Source: Clostridia bacterium
GTDB taxonomy: Bacteria; Bacillota; Clostridia; Christensenellales; Aristaeellaceae
DNA: 64,000 nucleotides
Assembly: GCA_017543905.1 (NCBI GenBank)
Contig: JAFYFC010000002.1
Span: 50,958 to 114,957, forward strand
Direction: 5' to 3'
Position 1 is the stretch's first letter. Every line of letters begins with the position of its first letter. Positions 1-7,500 of this stretch are shown here, in pieces. Made by a program: the position numbers and the translations under genes. The notes beneath the pieces were generated by a model. The model had not been told where the DNA came from and did not search any database. It saw only the letters and a program-made list of their open reading frames with translations.

Positions 1-2
1 AA

Positions 3-326
3 ACCGGCATATCCTGGAAGGTGAAGCGCAAGGGCGGATACAACCACGCAGACGTCGAGCCGCTGACTGCCGCCGATACCGCCGCGATGAAAAAAGCGTG
101 CGGAAGCGACTTCCAGACCTGGCACCGCCGCGCGATCTGGGTATCGATAAACGGCGTCAAATACGCCGCGTCGATGAACTGCATGAATCACGGCGAATGC
201 AACATTAAAAACAACAATTTTGACGGACACCACTGCATACACTTCACAAACTCGCGCACACACTCGTCAGATAAGCTGGACGACGATCATCAGGCGTGCA
301 TCAAACGCGCACTGGCCGCGGGCTGA
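3..326 (+). CDS. C-terminal end of a secreted SH3-like or cell-wall-associated protein (5' truncated)
   Basis: The reading frame is open from the first complete codon at base 3, so the gene begins upstream of the window; a GTG at 21 is probably internal. The visible part has the pattern CIHFTNSRTHSSDK followed by DDDHQACIKRAL. From memory this resembles the conserved tail of Clostridia secreted proteins with an SH3-like N-terminal part (usual form CIHF.GSRTHGT..VD..HQ). The His-rich segment could bind metal or be a hydrolase active site, but no reaction can be assigned. A hairpin at 443-471 could terminate it. Confidence 0.55.
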   Translation, partial: TGISWKVKRKGGYNHADVEPLTAADTAAMKKACGSDFQTWHRRAIWVSINGVKYAASMNCMNHGECNIKNNNFDGHHCIHFTNSRTHSSDKLDDDHQACIKRALAAG

Positions 327-442
327 AACGGGGCTGTCTGCGCTTTTCCACGTTCCAAATGAATCGTCGATTCGTTGCAATCGGTCAGGTTTTCTGCTCG
401 TATGAGCAAGCTTTATCTAAACAGCGACCTGTAAAAACCAAA

Positions 443-471
443 CAGCAGGACGGGCAAAGCCCGTCCTGCTG
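443..471. terminator. Intrinsic terminator between convergent genes
   Basis: A perfect 13-bp stem (443-455 with 459-471) closes a 3-base loop. It is followed by a T-rich stretch when read on the minus strand (TTTGGTTTTT) and by TATATAAT on the plus strand. It lies between the truncated plus-strand gene and the minus-strand MATE gene and can serve both. Confidence 0.7.
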
Positions 472-551
472 TATATAATCGGAGGGGTGCGTCCCCCTTA
501 ATCATCCTTGGGCTTTTGCGCTTGTGCAAGAGCCCTCTTTTGCAGTATGCT

Positions 552-2027
552 TTAAGCTTCGGCAAGCTCGGTTTTCGGACTGCCGATTTCCGCGTTCAGC
601 TTTTTTATCGTGGAGCGCAGGAACACCGTGCTGAGCGTGCAGGAGACGATTTCCGCTATCGGGAACGCAAACCACACATAGTCCACGTTGCCCAGCCGGC
701 TAAGCAGCCACGTAGCCGGCAGCAGCACCAGCAGCTGACGGCAGATCGACGTGAGCATGCTGTGGTTTGGATCGCCCACCGCCTGGAATACGGAGCCCAT
801 GATAATGCAGTACGCCGCTATCGGGAAGTGCACGCCGATTATTCTGAGTCCATGCCTGCCCATGGCCGTAAGCTCGCCGCTGGCATGGAACAGCTTCATC
901 AGCGTTTCCGGCATCAGCTCAAATACCAGACAGCCCAGCGACATGATCGTAATCGCCACAGCAAGCGACAGCTTGACCGTTTTCCAGAGCCGCTCAGGCT
1001 GTCTTGCGCCGTAATTGTATGAGATTATCGGCACCATCCCGTTGTTCAGGCCGAACACAGGCATGAATACGAAGCTCTGCAGCTTGTAATACACGCCGAA
1101 AAACGCCGTCGCCGTATCCGTAAACGTGATCAGGATAAGATTCATGCAGTAGTTCATTACCGAGCCTACACACTGCATGATTATCGAGGGCAGCCCGATT
1201 TTGTATATCATTTTGACAGTCGCGGTGTGCCAGCGTATCTCGCGCACGCGTATCCTTACCTCGCGCACCTTCGTCAGCACGAATATCATCGCAAGTCCGC
1301 CCGCGACAAACTGGCCGATCACAGTCGCGATCGCGGCGCCCTTTACCTCAAAGGCGGGTATCGTAAGTATGTGCGCGCCGAATATGCTGATTTCTTTTCC
1401 GAATATGAACACAGGGTCGAGCACGATATTCGTAAGCGCGCCGCACACCTGACAGATCATCGCAAGATGGCTGCGGTTCGTGGCGGTGAGCATACGCTCG
1501 AACGTCGCCTGCAGGAAAAAGCCCATCGAGAAGCTGAGGCACACCGTGCAGTATGCCGTACCGTAGTCCACTATGCTCTGTACGCGTGCGATTTCCGCCG
1601 CGCGTTCCAGTTCGTCCCCGATAAGCTCTGCGGATCTGAAGGACGCGCTGTTTATGGATTTAAAATACACTCCCGAAAACGCTATGCCTATGAGCGCGAA
1701 GACGAGACTGGTCGCAATCGACAAAAGCAGCCCGGTATTTGCGCTTCTCTCCGCAAGGTCAGTCCGTTTTTCGCCTAAGTGTCTTGACAAAAGCGCGTTC
1801 GTGCCCACCGCCGTGCCGATACCCACGCCTATCATGAGCGTCTGCAGCGGGAACGCCATCGAAACGGCGTTCAGCGCCTCCTGGCTCACGCGCGACACGT
1901 ACAGGCTGTCCACCACGTTGTACAGCGCCTGCACGAGCATCGATATCATCATCGGTACCGCGGTGACCGCAAGCAGTCTGCCTACCGGCATCGTGCCCAT
2001 TCTGTCTCTTTTGTTTCCGGCGTTCAT
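552..2027 (-). CDS. MATE family multidrug/sodium efflux transporter (1)
   Basis: About 491 residues with twelve predicted membrane segments. The N-terminus (PVGRLLAVTAVPMMISMLVQ, then LYNVVDSLYVSRV) is typical of the NorM/DinF-like MATE family, which exports cationic drugs or metabolites in exchange for Na+ or H+. The start was placed at the ATG at 2027 because GGAGG lies five bases upstream; the frame is open to 2045. The loop between segments 3 and 4 (about residues 125-150) is roughly 25 residues longer than usual and charged; the second MATE protein at 4772 has a longer insertion at the same place. The substrate is not predictable. It is divergently placed from nothing obvious and ends at the hairpin at 443-471. 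Confidence 0.9.
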   Translation of the reverse strand: MNAGNKRDRMGTMPVGRLLAVTAVPMMISMLVQALYNVVDSLYVSRVSQEALNAVSMAFPLQTLMIGVGIGTAVGTNALLSRHLGEKRTDLAERSANTGLLLSIATSLVFALIGIAFSGVYFKSINSASFRSAELIGDELERAAEIARVQSIVDYGTAYCTVCLSFSMGFFLQATFERMLTATNRSHLAMICQVCGALTNIVLDPVFIFGKEISIFGAHILTIPAFEVKGAAIATVIGQFVAGGLAMIFVLTKVREVRIRVREIRWHTATVKMIYKIGLPSIIMQCVGSVMNYCMNLILITFTDTATAFFGVYYKLQSFVFMPVFGLNNGMVPIISYNYGARQPERLWKTVKLSLAVAITIMSLGCLVFELMPETLMKLFHASGELTAMGRHGLRIIGVHFPIAAYCIIMGSVFQAVGDPNHSMLTSICRQLLVLLPATWLLSRLGNVDYVWFAFPIAEIVSCTLSTVFLRSTIKKLNAEIGSPKTELAEA

Positions 2028-2164
2028 AGCGTCCTCCGCACACAAATAATGTAGAATAATACTACTTCCATTGGTTTTGGGAGTATAGATAAGATTAAGC
2101 TTGCGTGTATTCGGTTATTCTTAATAATCCGAAAAAGCGCGTCAATACTGTGGGTGCAGCAAAA

Positions 2165-2190
2165 CGGGGCGGCGCGTGTGCGCCGCCCCG
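2165..2190 (-). terminator. Intrinsic terminator of the flotillin-like gene
   Basis: An 11-bp GC-only stem (2165-2175 with 2180-2190) with a 4-base loop is followed on the minus strand by TTTTGCTG. It lies 15 bases past the flotillin stop codon. Confidence 0.8.
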
Positions 2191-2204
2191 TAAGCAGAGC
2201 GTGA

Positions 2205-3758
2205 TTATTTCTCTTCTTTTTTCTCGTTTGTCAAGCCGGGTACGGCGCTTGCGAGACCCGCGCCGAGTCTGATGCCGGTGCCGTCGGCCATCGCCTTCAG
2301 GAAGCCGTTCATCGCCTGAGTTATCTTGCCTATGTATTCGCTGTTCGCGTCGGTGCCGTACATCGTAAGATTGTCCACGCCGTTCAGGCTGGAGGCCAGC
2401 GCACGCGCTACGTCCGGCAGCACATTGTACATCATTTCAAGCTTGGAAGCGTCGCCCATCAGCTGCTGCGCGGTGGCTTTCTTTTCGATACCCTCTGCCT
2501 CCGCAAGCGCCTTCGCGCGTATCGCCTCGGCCTCCGCTTCGCCCTTTGCGCGGATACCCTCTGCCTCCTGCTCAGCCGCAAAGCGCGCTGCCTCTGCTGC
2601 GGCCTTCTTTGCGTCGGCGCGCTTCTGGGTTTCGTACAGCTCGGCGTCCGCCTCGTTCTGGCGGCGTATGCGGTCTGCTGCCGCGAGCGCCTCCGCCTCG
2701 TACTTCTGCGCGTCCGCGCTCGCGTTGGCGGCGTATTTGTCCGCGTCCGCCTTCTCGCGCACCTCTGCGGTCAGGCGTCTCTTCTGTACCTCAACTTCTC
2801 TGTCGGTGCGGATTATCGCCTTTTCCTGCGCGGCTATGTCCGCGTCCGCCTGACGCTCGCGCAGCGTTTTCTCCTGGATCTGCGCCTGTATCTTACCGGC
2901 GGCCTCCGCATCCACGGCAGCCTTGTCGGCTTCGGCCTTCAGAGCGGATTTCCTGAGTGCAAGCTTGTTGTTGTTTTCAGCTATGGCCGTCTCTGCGGAA
3001 ACCTGGCCTTCGTTCGCTTCCTGCGAGGCCTTAGCCTTGGCGAGGGTTATGTCTCTTGAAGCGTCGGCTCTTGCGATCTCGGCGGCCTTCTTTACCTCCA
3101 TCTCGCGCTGTACGCCGATCGCCTCCACTACGCCGTGCGTGTTGCCGCAGCCGTCCTGCGCGTCCTGTATGTCCTGAATGTTGAAGGTGATTACCTCAAG
3201 GCCTACCTTGGCAAGGTCGGGCCGCGCGTTTTCGATAACGCGCGTGGCGAACTCCTTGCGCTTCGTGAGCAGCTCGTCCACCGTCATTTCCGACACGATC
3301 TCGCGCAGGTTGCCCTGCAGCACGTCGTTGACCTTCGCGTCTATCTGCGCTTCGTTCATGCCCAGAAAGTTCGAAATCGCGGCAAGCTGGCGCACCTTGA
3401 TGTATTCGTCCTTCGACTTGCAGCCCAGCTGCTCTATCTCGCCCTCCGTGAGCGTAGAGGTGTTCGAATACACCTGTACGGTTACCACGCTGTCCATCCA
3501 CAACGGCACGCCTTCGCTGGTCTTTACGCCCGTGGCGGGGGTCTTTACGTCCAGCTTCATCATGCGCATGGTAAGCCGGTCAGCCCGCTGAAGTATGGGC
3601 AGCACGATCACGCCGCGGCCGGATACGACCTTGGGGTCCCTGTGTCCCGCGCCGGTCACGACTATCGCCTCGTTCGGCGGAGCCTTGCGGTAGCACGAGA
3701 GCACGATTATCACCAGAACGATCGCGATCAGAATAATAACGACGTATATTCCTTCCAT
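2205..3758 (-). CDS. floT: Flotillin-like SPFH domain membrane protein
   Basis: 517 residues from the ATG at 3758, which has GGAGG seven bases upstream. One N-terminal membrane segment (about residues 4-24) is followed by a Band7/SPFH domain (about 28-220) and a long Ala/Glu/Lys-rich coiled coil (about 225-440) with repeated AEAEAIRAKA-type segments. A flexible tail ends in NEKKEEK. Length and layout match FloT/YuaG-type flotillins, scaffold proteins of functional membrane microdomains. The NfeD-family partner gene often found next to flotillins is absent. The transcript begins with a yybP-ykoY-type Mn2+ riboswitch, which suggests expression tied to manganese or metal stress. An in-frame GTG at 3827 directly after GGAGGAG would add 23 residues and is considered less likely. 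Confidence 0.88.
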   Translation of the reverse strand: MEGIYVVIILIAIVLVIIVLSCYRKAPPNEAIVVTGAGHRDPKVVSGRGVIVLPILQRADRLTMRMMKLDVKTPATGVKTSEGVPLWMDSVVTVQVYSNTSTLTEGEIEQLGCKSKDEYIKVRQLAAISNFLGMNEAQIDAKVNDVLQGNLREIVSEMTVDELLTKRKEFATRVIENARPDLAKVGLEVITFNIQDIQDAQDGCGNTHGVVEAIGVQREMEVKKAAEIARADASRDITLAKAKASQEANEGQVSAETAIAENNNKLALRKSALKAEADKAAVDAEAAGKIQAQIQEKTLRERQADADIAAQEKAIIRTDREVEVQKRRLTAEVREKADADKYAANASADAQKYEAEALAAADRIRRQNEADAELYETQKRADAKKAAAEAARFAAEQEAEGIRAKGEAEAEAIRAKALAEAEGIEKKATAQQLMGDASKLEMMYNVLPDVARALASSLNGVDNLTMYGTDANSEYIGKITQAMNGFLKAMADGTGIRLGAGLASAVPGLTNEKKEEK

Positions 3759-3871
3759 CTGTATGCCTCCTTGTGTCAAGTCGATTCGGGTCGTTAAGCC
3801 GCCGTGCCGCGCGCCGCACCTGAGCACCTCCTCCCCGAAGGTATCAAAAAGACCTTCACCACAACGCCGCA

Positions 3872-3983
3872 GCCCGTAATGAAAGTCTCATCTGCTTTAT
3901 GTATGAAAGCCGGCATCTCCGGATGTATAACACCGTCCTGACGAAGATGCCCGGCGGCGCGCCGCCGATTACTCCCTTTCGAA
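3872..3983 (-). ncRNA. yybP-ykoY (manganese) riboswitch, aptamer region
   Basis: Read on the minus strand, the leader opens with GAAAGGGAGTAATC, continues with a GC hairpin (GGCGGCGCGCCGCC), then TCGTCAGGACGG, GATGCCGGCTTT, and closes with GATGAGACTTTCATTACG. These are the conserved blocks of the yybP-ykoY motif in the right order (GGGGAGUA, GUCGUCA, CCGGCUUU, GAGACUUUC). GAAAG pairs with CTTTC to close the base stem. The family senses Mn2+ by known work on MntP/YybP and YkoY. The aptamer starts at the predicted transcription start. Downstream, a GAAGGT...ACCTTC hairpin (3837-3857) and a GGGGAGGAGG stretch (about 3827-3836) are candidates for the expression platform. Confidence 0.85.
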
Positions 3984-3987
3984 TGTC

Positions 3988-4016
3988 ATATTACCACAGC
4001 TTTTACATTCTGTCAA
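3988..4016 (-). promoter_or_regulatory. Sigma-A promoter of the riboswitch-flotillin transcript
   Basis: TTGACA (4016-4011) and TATA-type -10 TAATAT (3993-3988) are separated by exactly 17 bp on the minus strand. The predicted start at about 3981 coincides with the first bases of the riboswitch. The 308-base stretch between the flotillin start and the next gene is fully used by this promoter and the leader. Confidence 0.85.
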
Positions 4017-4066
4017 TATACACCCGAAAATTTACCTTCGCATAACATTATTTGCTTTCCGGCCCG

Positions 4067-4708
4067 TCATCTGCCTCTGCGGGACGAGCTTCCGGACAAG
4101 CGCATATTCTCCAGCATGTTCTCGTAAACCTGCGCCGGCAGCGACCAGTCCGAATCCGGCCACGACCCGCTCATCATGCTTATCCACGCCTTGCGCACGA
4201 AGCCCGCACGCCCGTCTGGCGCGGCGACAAGCGCGTACACCTCGTCGCAGTAGTAGTCTATCACTCTTAAGAAGGTGCCGTTTTCGTATCTGCCCAGCTT
4301 TACGCCCGAAGCGCCCGCGCTGCCGTACATGTACAGAAAGCGTTTTCCGCCCTCGTCGTATTCGCTCGTTACCATAAACAGCGGATAGAACTCGTCCTCA
4401 TACTCGCACACTCTGTCCAGACAGTCGATATTCACGTAGCCTTCGCGCCCGTCGGGCCCTATCGCGCGGCAGTAGCGGCTGTTTTTGCGCATCGCCGTGA
4501 CATGCAGAAGCGTGCCCGTTTTATAAGACGCGATCGGTCTTCCGGACGCTGACGCGTCTGCATACATGTTGAGCGCAGAATCCGAAACCGCCGCGTTTAC
4601 CGTAAACGCGGGATACACGCCCGCGTACGGGTCAGTCGCAGCAAAACCTGCGCACTCCGTCAGCACAAGCACGCAAATGAGTACACACAAGCATATCCGT
4701 GCCTTCAA
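4067..4708 (-). CDS. Secreted protein with two SH3-like repeats
   Basis: 213 residues from a TTG start at 4708, preceded by GAGGCGG. A signal peptide is clear (basic MKAR, hydrophobic ICLCVLICVLVLTEC, then AGFAA). The mature part shows two bacterial SH3-like units, about residues 35-95 (LNMYADASASGRPIASYKTG) and 110-175 (LYMYGSAGASGVKLGRYENG). Each has the pattern of a residue run followed by a G-T-x-L/F-x-V strand and a GY/GFV ending. SH3b units usually bind cell-wall peptides. No catalytic domain is visible. The last residues are Ser/Arg-rich (SGSSSRRGR). The function is unknown; a wall-associated role is an inference. Confidence 0.75.
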   Translation of the reverse strand: MKARICLCVLICVLVLTECAGFAATDPYAGVYPAFTVNAAVSDSALNMYADASASGRPIASYKTGTLLHVTAMRKNSRYCRAIGPDGREGYVNIDCLDRVCEYEDEFYPLFMVTSEYDEGGKRFLYMYGSAGASGVKLGRYENGTFLRVIDYYCDEVYALVAAPDGRAGFVRKAWISMMSGSWPDSDWSLPAQVYENMLENMRLSGSSSRRGR

Positions 4709-4771
4709 CGCAACCGCCTCATATTATCAACTGTACATTAGTCGTATGATAATCAGCGTTTGTTCAAAGCT

Positions 4772-6343
4772 TTATGTAAAATTATCGTCTGTTTTAAACA
4801 ATGCGCTGCGCCTGTACAGCACCACGAGCAGCACCGAGCACAGCAGCCATCCCATCGGATACGCTAAAGCGATCACCAGATCGCCCCCGTGCAGCAGCTG
4901 CGAAAACACGAACAGGTACAACTGCCTGAACGCCACGAAGCTCAGAAGCATCGCCACTGTAGGCGCGGTCGCGTTGCCTATTCCGCGCAGCGCGCCCGCG
5001 TAAACCTGCGTAAAGCAGATCGTGAAATAGAACGGCGAAATGACCCGCACGAAATATCGTCCCTTTTCGAGCACATTTTCGTCCCTTGTGAAGATTTTTA
5101 GAAGCGGCGTCGCAAACGCCACAAACAGCAGCGCAAGCCCTACGGTAACGCTGATGCTCAGAAGCATCGTCTGCTTTACGCCCTCGCGCGCGCGGCGTTT
5201 GAGATTCGCGCCCCAGCACTGGCCCACGAAGGTGGTGGACGCCATCGCGATCGCCTGCACCGGCAAAACCAGAAACGCGTCCAGCTTGTTGTACGCCGTC
5301 CAGCCCGCCATGCCGTAAGTGCCGAGGCTGTTTATATACTTTTGTACGAATACGTTTGAAAACGCGGTCACGGCGTTCTGGATCGCGGAGGGCAAGCCTA
5401 TGCGCACTATCCTGCCCAGGACGTCCCCGGAGATACGCAGCTTTTTAAGCCTGAGGCCGTATGCGGCGGTGCTGCGCATAAGCGCGATCATGACCAGCAC
5501 CGCGCTTATAAACTGCGCGATTATCGTAGCCAGCGCGACGCCCGCCACGCCCCACTTAAACAGCGCCACGAACAGAAGGTCGAGCACCGTGTTTATAAGA
5601 GCCGAGATTATCAGGTAATATACGGGACGCGTAGAATCTCCCACCGCGCGGAGTATACCCGTGCCCATGTTGTATATAAGCACGCCCGACACTCCCGCAA
5701 AGAATATCATCAGGTACGTCTCCGCAAGCTCGAACACCTTGTCGATGTCCTCCGGATCGTCCTCATCGTCCTGCGCCAAGGCCGCCTCCGCCTGATCTGC
5801 AAGGTCTGAGTCGTATTCCGCAAAGGTTTCCGTTTCGGCGGAAACGTCAGAAGCCGTGTCTGCGGCATTTACGTCCGAGTATTCCTCCGGCGCGCCCTCT
5901 GTGAGTGCCTCAGGTGTCTGCGCCGCTTCAGCGTCCGCCAGCGCTTCTGCAGCCGTCTCCGAAGGCTTGGTGAGCTTTAAAAGCGGACGCGCTGTCAACA
6001 GGCCTATGCCCGTTGCAAGTATGCAGAGAATCAGCGTAACAGCCATCGTGGTGTGTACCGCTTTGGAGAGCCTTTCGTCGTCGTGCGCGCCGTAAGCCTG
6101 CGAAATAACGACAGTCGCGCCGGTGGACAAGCCGACAAACGAACCCACCACCGTGTTTATTATACTGGAATTACAGCCCACGGCCGCCAGTGCCTGCGCA
6201 CCCACGAACTGCCCCACGACCAGCGTATCCACAGTATTGTAAAGCTGCTGAAACAGCAGCCCCAGCATCATCGGAAGCGCAAATGAGAGCAGCTGCTTAA
6301 CTATGCTGCCCTGCGTCATGTCGGTATCGCGCCTGAATTTCAT
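4772..6343 (-). CDS. MATE family efflux transporter (2) with a long acidic cytoplasmic-type loop
   Basis: About 523 residues from the ATG at 6343. The N-terminus (MKFRRDTDMTQGSIVKQLL) and QLYNTVDTLVVGQFVG are classical MATE signatures, and twelve membrane segments can be followed. An insertion of about 70 residues (about 128-200) lies between segments 3 and 4, where family members have only a short linker. It is rich in Ala, Glu and Asp and ends in LAQDDEDDPEDIDK. Segment 4 (ETYLMIFFAGVSGVLIYNMG) resumes normally, so this is an in-frame insertion rather than a frameshift. The substrate is unknown. A promoter lies at 6374-6401. Confidence 0.9.
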   Translation of the reverse strand: MKFRRDTDMTQGSIVKQLLSFALPMMLGLLFQQLYNTVDTLVVGQFVGAQALAAVGCNSSIINTVVGSFVGLSTGATVVISQAYGAHDDERLSKAVHTTMAVTLILCILATGIGLLTARPLLKLTKPSETAAEALADAEAAQTPEALTEGAPEEYSDVNAADTASDVSAETETFAEYDSDLADQAEAALAQDDEDDPEDIDKVFELAETYLMIFFAGVSGVLIYNMGTGILRAVGDSTRPVYYLIISALINTVLDLLFVALFKWGVAGVALATIIAQFISAVLVMIALMRSTAAYGLRLKKLRISGDVLGRIVRIGLPSAIQNAVTAFSNVFVQKYINSLGTYGMAGWTAYNKLDAFLVLPVQAIAMASTTFVGQCWGANLKRRAREGVKQTMLLSISVTVGLALLFVAFATPLLKIFTRDENVLEKGRYFVRVISPFYFTICFTQVYAGALRGIGNATAPTVAMLLSFVAFRQLYLFVFSQLLHGGDLVIALAYPMGWLLCSVLLVVLYRRSALFKTDDNFT

Positions 6344-6373
6344 ATGCCCGCCTGTCAAAATATAATCGCTTAT

Positions 6374-6401
6374 GTTATAAACTATATTCGGAATTATTCA
6401 A
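6374..6401 (-). promoter_or_regulatory. Probable promoter of the second MATE gene
   Basis: On the minus strand TTGAAT (6401-6396), a 16-bp spacer and TATAAC (6379-6374) lie about 30 bases upstream of the ATG at 6343. Confidence 0.6.
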
Positions 6402-6434
6402 CGTACACAGCGTAAAATAGTATGTAAATATATA

Positions 6435-6464
6435 GCGAAGAGCCTCCGGGCGGAGGCTCTTCGC
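6435..6464 (-). terminator. Intrinsic terminator of the rpmH-jag operon
   Basis: GCGAAGAGCCTCC (6435-6447) pairs with GGAGGCTCTTCGC (6452-6464) across a 4-base loop, 13 bases past the jag stop. The following minus-strand bases are TATATATTTACATA, an imperfect T tract. Confidence 0.75.
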
Positions 6465-6477
6465 ATCTTGCTGTCTT

Positions 6478-7500
6478 TTACTTAAGCGTGATAATTACCC
6501 TTCTGTAAGGTTCCTCGCCCTCGGAATGAGTCTGCACGTAGGGGTTGTCCTGCAGCGCGCTATGCAGCACGCGTCTTTCGTAGGGATTCATCGGCTCGAG
6601 CACCACGCGGCGTCCGCTCTTGCGTGCGCGGGCGGCCATGCGGGCAGCCAACTTTCTGAGCGTTTCCTCCCGCTTGGCGCGGTAATGCTCTACGTCTATC
6701 GTGACGCGGGTGTATTCCGGCTTGTCACGGTTTACCGTCAGGCTGGTAAGATACTGGATCGCATCCAGCGTCTCGCCGCGGCGGCCGATGAGCACGCCCA
6801 GCGTGTCGCCGTTGATATCCACGAGTATCTGGTTTTCCTCTTCTATCATGCGGATATCGACGTCCACGTCCATAAGGCGGGTAATGTTCGAAAGGAATTC
6901 GTACGCCTTTTTGCCGTCTTCGCTGAGCGCGTTTACGTCCAGCTCCGGAAATTCGCGCGCGGGCTGAACGGGTATGTCCTTTACTTCCTCGTTTTCCGCG
7001 GTCTGCTCGCTTTGCGCGGGCTTTTCCTTGCGGGAACGGCTGCGGCGCGATTTGCCGCTTTTGGGTGCGGCGCCGTCCTTTGCCGCTTCGGTCTGAGGCG
7101 CCTCGGCGTCTGCGTGTCCGTCTTCAGCAGTCTCGGCTTTGGCTTCCTTCACAGGTTCGGCGTTTGCGCGCGCAGGCTTCTCTGCCTCGGAGGGCGCGGA
7201 ACGCTTTGCTTTGTCCGGTCTGGGCTCTTTCTTTTCTTTCTTGTCTTTCTTAGCGGCGTCTTTTGCGGGTTTCTCGGGCGAGAGCTTCAATTCCGGCAGT
7301 TCAAAATCGATTTCCGGTGCGGGTTCCGGCTCGTTCACCGTTATTTTCACCTTCGCGAGCCGTCCGAACATGCCGAACAGCCCGGGACTTCCGCGGTCTA
7401 TGACCTCGTGCGTAACCTGACTTAAATCACAGCCAAGCTGCGTCAGACCGTTTTTCAGTGCTTCCTCTACGGTCTTTCCGCTGGCTTCTATGCTTCTCAA
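6478..7500 (-). CDS. jag: Jag/KhpB RNA-binding protein
   Basis: 340 residues. The Jag N-terminal domain is at about 1-53 (EASGKTVEEALKNGLTQLG, then GSPGLFGMFGR). A long Lys/Glu/Ala-rich linker follows (about 55-195). Then comes a KH domain (VLIGRRGETLDAIQYLTSLT, with the GRRG loop) and a C-terminal R3H domain with the pattern ERRVLH. KhpB works with KhpA as an RNA-binding pair linked to cell elongation and division in Gram-positive bacteria, and is co-expressed with the YidC/SpoIIIJ insertase. The gene overlaps the yidC stop by four bases. The linker is longer than in most relatives, but linker length varies in the family. Confidence 0.95.
   Translation of the reverse strand: MRSIEASGKTVEEALKNGLTQLGCDLSQVTHEVIDRGSPGLFGMFGRLAKVKITVNEPEPAPEIDFELPELKLSPEKPAKDAAKKDKKEKKEPRPDKAKRSAPSEAEKPARANAEPVKEAKAETAEDGHADAEAPQTEAAKDGAAPKSGKSRRSRSRKEKPAQSEQTAENEEVKDIPVQPAREFPELDVNALSEDGKKAYEFLSNITRLMDVDVDIRMIEEENQILVDINGDTLGVLIGRRGETLDAIQYLTSLTVNRDKPEYTRVTIDVEHYRAKREETLRKLAARMAARARKSGRRVVLEPMNPYERRVLHSALQDNPYVQTHSEGEEPYRRVIITLK

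Noticed and set aside
220..478. Small plus-strand frames of about 60 codons after the truncated gene
   Set aside because: They overlap the real frame or run through the terminator hairpin and have no ribosome binding site or recognisable sequence.
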